DNA from: Euphorbia lathyris
Taxonomy: Eukaryota; Streptophyta; Magnoliopsida; Malpighiales; Euphorbiaceae
Direction of reading: 5' to 3'
DNA: 64,000 nt
NCBI RefSeq assembly: GCF_963576675.1
Contig: NC_088915.1
Span: 86,437,501-86,501,500, forward strand
Within the stretch, counting starts at the first letter, position 1, and every line of letters begins with the position of its first letter. Of the stretch, positions 56,304 through 64,000 are shown one piece after another. The position numbers and the translations under genes were made by a program. The notes beneath the pieces were generated by a model, which saw nothing but the letters and a program-made list of their open reading frames with translations, did not search any database and was not told where the DNA came from.

Positions 56304-59290
56304 ATGGATTTAGACGAATGGGATGGCACCAGAGGCATGGACGAGGTTTATGTAAACCTGGATAGAGTGGATACCTTCCACGACCCTACAACACACTTGA
56401 GCAGGACACGCTGCAACGAGATAAGTGGTTTCTCACTTTTATTTGATTTGAACTCTAGGATTTAGCACTCCTATACGAACATGATTTGCATGCTAACTCT
56501 TAGACTACCTTAGAGGACCTTAGCTAGAAAACGTGAATTCCTTTATTTACACGTAACACCTGTTTGTTTTTGTAAGAATGCGCGCTATATGCATGTGAAT
56601 AGTACACTACGAATTTATGCATGTTAACAGTAAAAACGATGTGAATAGTAAAAACGTAAATAGTGCACGTGAATAGTGAAAACTTAGCTAATGCACGTGA
56701 ATATTAGAACGTGAATAGTAAAAAAACGTGAATAGTGCACGTGAATAGTAAAAACTTAGCTAATGCACGTGAATAGTGAAAACGACGTGAATAGTAAAAA
56801 CTTACCTAATGCCCGTTAACGTACGTGAATAGTAAAACCTAATCTACGCTCCTCGTCACCGCAGACGAGAGTGGATCAAAGAATTGACTCAACCTCACGT
56901 GAAGGACCCTACATAAGAGATTTTTGCAGAAAATTGGTCCTAACTGACCGGATGTCTCTAGGTTAGAAAATGAAAGAATACCTAGTCTTAACGCGTTCTT
57001 TTCAATTGCATGCTTTAGGAGCTGTATTTAAATTTTCTTATCTTGTTCCTTTTTAGTTCATTGAGATTTCGGGGACCACCGCCGAGGTTCTCTCATGGTA
57101 TGATAGGCTAGGTGCCGCGGCGAGAGCCCGTGTGTAGGAGTTGGGCTTCGGATCCTTTATTGCAGCGCTGCCCCGCACCAACGGGGTGTGTGATCCTTTT
57201 GGCCTACGGGCCCTGTGTGAGCGGTGGGTTGACTCGACCCACACCTTCCACCTTTCCTTTGGGGAGATGACCATCTCGCCTCGAGATTTTTCGCTATTGA
57301 CCGGATTGCGAGGGAGCAACACTCCCGTCCCTTTTCATTTTGGTATGATGCGACCGCGGGTCGACCCTGCTAGGCTTGCTGCCTTGATTGGACCGGGAGT
57401 TGGTCTATGCGCCAAGTCTACTCCGGCGAAGTTTGTCTCTACCGCGAGCCTCTTGAGTAGACGTGATTTCTGCGAGACTGACGCTACCGACCTGGCGGTT
57501 CGTAGTTTCTTAGTATACGCTCTGAGTGAGACGATTTTCCGCACGAAGGGCGGGAAGGTACATGCGGGCCTCATTCAGGCGCTCAGCGATTTGGATGCAG
57601 CGGCTTCCTACGATTGGGCGGGGGCAGGCTTAGCCTTTCTTTACAAGTTTTTGGATCTGACTTGCCGGAAGCGCAAGGACTTCGGTGGTTATACCTTTTC
57701 TCTACTGGTACGTGACGCCTTCTTGACTTATCCGTCTTATCTTTTTCGCATTTTTCACACTCCTAGTCCTTGTTTTTACCGCAGGTGTGGGCATACGAGA
57801 GACACATCCTTCCTAGCCGGTCTCGACCTCGACCGAGAGTGCCGAGGCCGCCATTTATGACTCGATGGAGGGACTTCGACTTGAACGCTGAGAGGAGTCG
57901 GACAGTGTCGCGCCTTCTGGATCGGATCGACTCACTGACCCTGAGTCAGGTAGATTTTGCCCCATCGTGCCAGATTTTGGTTTGAGCCTTTCTGACTTTC
58001 TCTTTATGTATTTTGCTTTAGATTCAGTTCAGGTGGGATGACCTCGACTTCGGCCCTGAGTATGCATACGTGTCGGTGATCCAGGAGCAGCAGTGTGTGC
58101 TCACCGGCCCCTGCGTGCGGGCGTGGTATCTAGGGGATCGAGGCATTACCGGGGTTAGAGACGCTCATTGGACGCCGGGTGAGATCCCCATCTCTATGTT
58201 CGCGGTACGGACCCTGCCTTTATCGGTCATTCGTCGGGACCTGACCCGTAGGTATGTTGGTAGAGCGGTGTGGATTCACGCCGGGGGCCGCGAGCCTTAT
58301 TTTTCCACTTTACTGAGCGCGAGGGATGCCCCGGCGGCAGCGATGGAGGTAGATCCGGTGGCGGACGTGTTTTCGAAGGAGGCGGTCGAGGCCGTCTTTG
58401 GTCAGGCGGAGGTTCCGGTAAGTGATTCCGCCCTCTTTTCATTTTATTCATGATATGCTCGGAGGTTTTATTGTGTGTTTTTTTTTGCAGGAGGGATCTT
58501 GGAGGAGTGCCCACTTATCTGATTTTTTTGATGGCACTCAGACTCAGACACCAGCGCGCGAGCAGCCCTACTTCGTCGGCGAGTCCTCCAGCGCAGCCCG
58601 ACCGGAGAGATCGTCCATAGGCGTGCCTATACCAGGCTACGGGAGGGATTATGCTACGATCCGCTATGACGAGTCTGGGACACCTTATGCGGGATTTGAG
58701 GCGGCCCCTCCTATCTTCTCCTCGAGGGTCCCGTTTGATCCCTCGGATGCTTCACTGACCACTAGGGAGACCTGTACAGACTACGTGGATCTATCCGGCT
58801 TCCTACGAGATTGCCTCAGCTTGCGTTGCACCGACCACCTGGTATGTGTCATTACTATACTTTAGTGTAGTGAAATGTATGCATGTATGTATGATTTATG
58901 TTTTTGCCTATGCTGCCTCTTATCTGTTTTTTTTCTTTTTTTTTTTTGTAGAGTGATCTTCATGCCCATGAGCGGAGATAGAGTGAGCTAGTGCGGGAAG
59001 CTGATGCCCGAGTTGGTCATGTGTATCAAGAGAGGAACAACCACTGGTCGGGGGTGATGCGACGGGAGACTGAGGGTCACCTTGCCGTCGAGGAGAGGGC
59101 GCGTGATGAGTCGATCAGACGCCTTGCTGCAGAGGAGAGAGCACGAGCTGCTGATGAGAGAGCACGGGTTTCTGATGAGAGAGCGCGAGTTTCTGATGAG
59201 AGAGCGCGTGCTGCCGAGGAGACACTATCTGCGGAGCGGGCATCTCACCTGAGAGATTTTGAGAACTATTGGGACTTCCCTCCGTATTAG
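56304..59290 (+). pseudogene. Plant mobile domain (MAIN-like) accessory ORF, with stops
   Basis: A multi-exon gene antisense to pol. Probable parts: exon 1 from 56304 (MDLDEWDGTRGMDEVY; donor uncertain), then 57057-57707, 57785-57949, 58022-58417, 58491-58841 and 58952-59290, the last five with in-phase GT-AG joins. The exon from 57057 carries the plant mobile domain (aminotransferase-like): GFGSFIAALPRTNGVCDPFG, LRALCERWVDSTHTFHLSFG, EMTISPRDFSLLTGL. The C-terminal exon is a charged coiled coil with an ERARVSD repeat. Two in-frame stops are seen: TAG at 57135-57137 and TAG at 58979-58981. Mobile-domain proteins include MAIN/MAIL genome-stability factors and many transposon-borne copies; this one sits in a Tat element. 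Confidence 0.8.
56588..56838. repeat. Short interspersed GTGAATAGT repeats
   Basis: About ten irregular copies of 'acgtgaatagtaaaaac' or 'gcacgtgaatagtgaaaac' lie in the first intron of the mobile-domain ORF. Confidence 0.7.
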
Positions 59291-59771
59291 GCTCGTTATG
59301 TATTGCTTTGTAGCTTTCATTGTTGCTTTGTAGCTTTTATTAGAGTTTCCCTGATGTATAGCTGATGTATAGGGAGTGGGGTGGATAGTAGGTAGGCTTT
59401 TTGTGGAAAGTAGGATAGGAAATGTATAACCCGTGATTCATATTACCATGCATTCGGTAGATTATAATGATTCCAATCATTCTCGTCAAATATATTCATG
59501 CCTTTATTTATTTACAAACAACAGAAATACTTAGTCTCTTATACATTGTTTTTGTAATTGCTCAAGTTATAACTATTGTTACCAGGACCCGCCTTTCGGT
59601 TTTCGGATCCCGGCGATTTTTCTCCTCTCCTTTTACTATCCCGGAATTTTTAAATGAGTGTCCTTTCGGGTTTTCACCCATTGGGATTTCCCTTATTGTT
59701 GCATAGGTCGCCCTTTGCGGGTTTTCAACCTATCGGGAATTTTCTTTATTTTTCTTTTTTTTTTTTTTTTT
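59291..59771. other. Spacer between the convergent mobile-domain ORF and pol
   Basis: Contains repeated 'cctttcgggttttcacc' / 'ccctttgcgggttttcaacc' words (59585-59740) and a T-rich run (59744-59774). No ORF supported. Both flanking ORFs end here tail to tail. Confidence 0.5.
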
Positions 59772-62700
59772 TTACGAAAAGTATTTCTTAAGCCTATCCA
59801 GATTGGTAGGTTCGGAGAATTCCATGCCGTCCATTGTGGTTAACTTCACCGCTCCTTTGCTTAGTATCTTCTTTACGACGAATGGTCCTTCCCAGTTAGG
59901 CCTGAACTTCCCCCTCGGGTCGGTGTGCGTCACACGGATCTGTTTCAGCACCAAATCTCCTTCTTTTATGGGGCTGGTCTTGACTTTTTTATTGAAAGCC
60001 CGAGCCATCCTTCTTTGATATAACTGTACATGGTAAAGGGCTTCCATCCTTTTTTCATCGACTAAAGCCAACTGCTCACATCGCCTTTTTACCCATTCCG
60101 CCTCGGGAATTTCTGCTTCCACTGCGATTCTCAACTATCGCTTTTCAATCTCAATCGGCAAAACTGCTTCTGTGCCATACACCAAAGAGAATGGTGTTGC
60201 CCCAGTCGCGGTTCTGACTGTCGTGCGATAAGCCCACAACGCGAGTGGGAGGTGCTCATGCCAGTTCCGATGTGATTCCGCCGTCTTTACGAGGATTCTT
60301 TTAAGGTTCTTGTTAGCTGCTTCTACTGCCCCATTAGCCTGTGGACGGTACGGAGAAGACTTGTGATGTTCAATGCCATATTCTCGAAAAAGATTCCTTA
60401 CTTCCCCCTGAAACTGGACTCCGTTATCCGTGATCATGTGATGAGGCACTCCGAACCTGGTGATCAAGTGTTTTTCAATGAACTTTCTCATCTGCTTGGA
60501 TCCCAGTTTGCTAAACGACTCTGCTTCTACCCATTTGGTGAAATAATCGATGGCGACTGCAATAAACTTATGTCCATTTGAAGCGTTAGGCCTTACTTCG
60601 CCGATGATGTCAATGCCCCAGGCAGCGAATGGCCAAATAGGTGCTAACACATGTAATTCCATGGCCGGAAGATGACTGCAATCGCCGTGGATTTGACAAT
60701 CGTGACATTTCCTTGCATACTCGTTACAATCCCTTTCCATGGTGAGCCAATAGAAGCCTTGTCTGATAATTTTCTTAGCTAGTACTGCTCCTCCCGTATG
60801 GGCTCCACAAATTCCCGAATGTACCGATTCCATCGCCTCGCGGGCTTCTCCTGCATCCAAGCATCTTAGTTGTAATCCGTCAATGTGCCTTTTGTAAAGC
60901 AAGTCGTTGTGGATGACGAACTGACGAGCTAGCCTTCTAATCACAGCTTGATCCCTAGGTTCTGACTCTGCCGGATATGTTCCATTTTTCATGAAGTTCA
61001 CGATATCGAAATACCACGGTTTTTCATCTGCCCCTAACAGCATTACGTCTTCGTAGCACGGTTTGTGAGATCTTCTCAATACCAATGGTTTCGAAGCACG
61101 GTTCCGGGGGTTGTCCCAAACTGACACCAAAGTGGCCAAGGCATCCGCGGCCTGATTCTGAGCTCGAGGAATGTGATAGAAGCGACATTCTTTGAATCTT
61201 AATGCCAACCCTTCTAGCTGATCTAGATACGGACGTAGCCTTTCTTCTCTCACTTCCCAGTTTCCTTGTGCCTGTTCGATGATCAACTTGGAGTCGCCCC
61301 AAATTTCGACATATGACGCTCCCAGTGCCGCTAATGACTCCAAACCATAAATGCATGCTTCGTATTCGGCCATATTGTTGGTAAGGGGGAAGGATAACTT
61401 CTTCGCCATCAGGATTCTTTCTCCTTCCGGGGAGATAAGTAGTACTCCTACTCCGGCTCCATTCGAATTAACTGCTCCGTCGAAGAACATTTTCCACGAT
61501 ATAACTTCGATTGCATTCAAATGTTCATCGGGAAAATCATAGCTTATCTCTTCTTCTTCTGTATTCAGGGGTTGATTAGCCAAAAATTTTGCCACGGCTC
61601 TTCCTTTGATAACCTTCTTCGTCACATATTCAATGTCAAACTCGGACAAAAGCAACAACCATCTGGCTAACTTCCCCGTCAAGGATGGAGTTCGGTATAG
61701 ATACTTCACGGGGTCCATCCGAGAAATAATGATTACTTTATACGATTGGAAATAGTGCCGCAGTTTCTTCGTCAACCACACCACTGCCACACATGTCTTT
61801 TCGATCATGTTGTATTTGAGCTCATACTCTAGGAACTTCTTACTCAAATAATACACCGCGTGTTCCACACCGGTGTCTCCCTCTTGAGCTAACATTGCTC
61901 CGATAGATCGCTCCTCACTTGCTACATAGAGGAGAAGTGGCTTTCCCAGTTTAGGCGGTCTCAACACTGGCGGATTAGACAAGTAACTTCGGACACTCTC
62001 CAACGCCTGTTGACACTTATCATTCCAAACGACGGGTTGGTCTTTCCTTAACAACTTAAAGATTGGCTCGCAGATTGTGGTGAGTCTTGCTATGAACCGA
62101 CTGATATGCTGAACTTGCCCCAGAAACCCCCTCACTTCCTTCTCATTTCTCGGCGCTGGCATTTCCTTTATAGCCTTCACTTTATCGGGATCCACCTCAA
62201 TTCCCTTATTTCCGATTACATAGCCTAAGATTTTCCCCGACAAAACGCCGAAAAAGCACTTCTTCGGGTTTAACCTTAGCTTGAATTCTGCAATTCGGGC
62301 CAAAAACTTCTCGAGTGCGGCAAAATGCCCTTCTCTCGTCTCTGATTTGACCATCATGTCATCCACGTAGACTTCTACCTCCTTGTGTATCATGTCATGG
62401 AACAGGGCTGTGGCCATTCGCTGGTAGGTTGCCCCGGCATTTTTCAAACCAAATGGCATCACTCTATAACAGTATGTTCCCCACTCTGTTGTGAACGAGG
62501 TTTTCGCTTTGTGCCTTTTGGCCATCTGAACTTGCATGTAGCCCATGAAACCATCCACATTTGTGTGTAAGACGCTTGATGCTGCACTGTCGATCAATAC
62601 ATCGATATGAGGCAAGGCGAACTCATCCTTGGGGCATGCCTTGTTAAGATCTCTGTAATCCACGCACATCCTCACTTTGCCATCCTTTTTCGCGATGGGC

Positions 62701-64000
62701 ACTACATTTGCGACCCAATGGGGATAGTCGATCACTTCGATGAATCCTGCTTCTAACTGCTTCTTCACCTCCTCTCTGATCTTATCTGCCCATTCGGGTC
62801 TCATACGTCAGAGCTTCTGCTTTACGGGCCTCGCCTCGGGATATGTTGGAATACGGTGAGTTACGATTGATTGATCGATTCCAGGCATGTCTTCGTATGT
62901 CCACGCGAATACAATTTCGTATTTTTTAATTATTCTCTCAAATTCTTTTCTCTCTTCAATAGTTAATTCTTGAGCAATTTGTATAAGTTTAGGATTTTCA
63001 TCCGTACCAAGATTGAAAGTTGACATTTCTATTGTATTGATTTCAAATGTAGGCATGTTATATGAATGAGAATGCATGGAATGATCATGATCGACATCAA
63101 GCAAGTAAGCAAAATCAAAATTCATTTCATTGATAGCGTGGGTGATTACATCATCGGACTCAAACAAAGCAGTAATACAATTTTCATCCTCAATATCTTC
63201 GGACTTCTCATATACTCTCGAGGTACTAGGCTCAATTTCAGCTCCTGTAGCCGCTTCAATGGTAATGACCTGCTCCTCGGCATTTGAATCCAGCATCATG
63301 ATCTCCTCGACAAAGCAGCTTGCCTTTCCTTTGCCCCAGTCGGCGACATCATTGAAGATTTCAAACCCTGGTAGAATCTTTCCTTCCGTGCTAGTCCATG
63401 ACTCGGAGGTTCCCGAATATGGCTTTCCATGCCCCTCACTTACAAAATGCTTCCTCAAGCCTATTTTTCCTTCTGCACTCATGTTGGATGGACTCCCCTG
63501 CTCATATCCCAAACCCCTCCGGGTTTTCTGACTTTTAAAATCCGGAAACTCCGACAACCCTTGATGGTGTGCTCCTAATCCCATTCCCGGGATGAAACCT
63601 CCTTTCATCATCTTCACCACATCGGTGGTTATGCTCGACTCGTAAATCCCAGAGATTTGGAATCCGGAGAAGGGTTGAGGCTCAATTCCCAATGCTGCCA
63701 CCGAGCTCAATTTCTCAGCTCTAATTGTTACTATCTCCTCCCCGAAAGGGAACTTGATCATTTGGTGGAGCGTGGAGGGCACACCTCCCAGCTTGTGGAA
63801 CCAAGGGCGTCCCAACAACACAGCAAAAGTTACCGGGATGTCCAACACTGTGAATTCAGTCTCTTCCTCGTGCGGCCCTACTTTCAATTTGGCCTTGAAG
63901 ACTCCTTCAATATGCCTACGGCTGTCATCGTATGCTCTGATCACTGTTTCAGAAGCTATCAAATCTCCTCTCTCCACTCCCAACTTGGACAAGAGCTTCA
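59772..64000 (-). pseudogene. Tat-lineage gypsy pol (PR-RT-RH-aRH-INT), with stops, partial
   Basis: One frame runs from the right edge to 59772, broken by TGA (62805-62807) and TAG (60132-60134). In order: the end of a retropepsin-like protease region (VLDIPVTFAVLLGRPWF; its active site is off the window), reverse transcriptase (VRMCVDYRDLNKACPKD, VMPFGLKNAGATYQRM, catalytic YVDDMMVKS at about 62369), the Ty3-type RNase H (LLLYVASEERSIGAMLAQE), a second RNase H of the Tat type (FFDGAVNSNGAG, NNMAEYEACIYGLE, IWGDSKL, NQAADALA), and integrase with an HHCC finger (HSGICGAHTGG ... CHDCQ), WGIDIIG and ITDNGVQF with the Glu in NGAVEAANK. The end (LDRLKKYFS) has no chromodomain. The spacing between the second Asp and the Glu counts as 34 residues, one fewer than usual. 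It is dead as it stands. Confidence 0.9.

Larger units (their letters stand above)
51626..64000 (-). mobile_element. Inner Tat-lineage Ty3/gypsy element (5' part off the window)
   Basis: In minus-strand order: pol (64000-59772), an accessory plant-mobile-domain ORF on the other strand (56304-59290), two 39-bp tandem arrays (55975-54722), a polypurine tract AGGAAAGTAGGGGCAAC (54555-54539), and a 3' LTR beginning TGTAGACACCGAGTC (54538). Dual RNase H domains and antisense accessory ORFs are traits of the Tat lineage. Several in-frame stops show it is not autonomous now. The 5' LTR and gag lie beyond 64000, so the target duplication cannot be checked. Confidence 0.8.

Noticed and set aside
57335..58514. 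Minus-strand ORFs opposite the mobile-domain exons
   Set aside because: Shadows of the GC-rich exons; the plus strand has the conserved domain and splice sites.

Overview
This is nuclear DNA of a flowering plant, probably a eudicot. Protein-coding genes are split by many GT-AG introns. The intergenic DNA is AT-rich and full of nested plant transposons (Ty3/gypsy Tat-lineage elements, LINEs, Mutator and hAT MITEs, a tRNA-derived SINE). Four ordinary host genes can be read from end to end. The species cannot be fixed from the sequence, and I found no rRNA gene, no intact tRNA gene and no CRISPR array.

Layout: 1-5.7 kb is a hAT-like MITE followed by a non-autonomous LTR element (1108-5015) with 243-bp LTRs and two diverged tandem arrays inside it. 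That element sits in an older inverted-repeat element. 5.7-16.9 kb is an organellar leucyl-tRNA synthetase gene on the + strand, with 20 exons and 980 aa; at least six of its introns carry foldback or hAT MITEs. 17-28 kb is a transposon nest: three 5'-truncated LINE copies that keep the RNase H end, a 3.6-kb Mutator-like element with a 9-bp target duplication, and within that element a 66-bp-arm hairpin and a 1.4-kb solo LTR. 28.4-33.3 kb is a GT14 (Core-2/I-branching) glycosyltransferase, + strand, 10 exons, with a SINE in intron 5. 36.2-39.3 kb is a PLP-homeostasis protein (YggS/PLPBP family), - strand, 7 exons. 42.1-42.5 kb is an intronless STIG1-like cysteine-rich secreted protein, - strand. 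43-47.5 kb holds MITEs and other short repeats.

47.5-64 kb is two nested Tat-lineage Ty3/gypsy elements, both on the - strand. The outer one shows a 3' LTR (about 47520-49101) and an antisense extra ORF of the 'putative gypsy type transposon' (Transposase_28) type. It appears to be interrupted near 51626 by the second element. The second has a 2.9-kb 3' LTR with a phased set of GC-rich palindromes upstream of its TATA box, then two 39-bp tandem arrays, then an antisense plant-mobile-domain (MAIN-like) ORF with its own TATA box, then a pol ORF (protease, RT, dual RNase H, integrase) that runs off the right edge. Pol and the mobile-domain ORF each carry two in-frame stops.

The host genes are unrelated housekeeping or secreted functions and do not form a pathway. 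The most unusual material is in the transposons: antisense accessory ORFs, phased palindromes in an LTR promoter, equal-period tandem arrays, and a GC-rich near-perfect hairpin inside a Mutator element.
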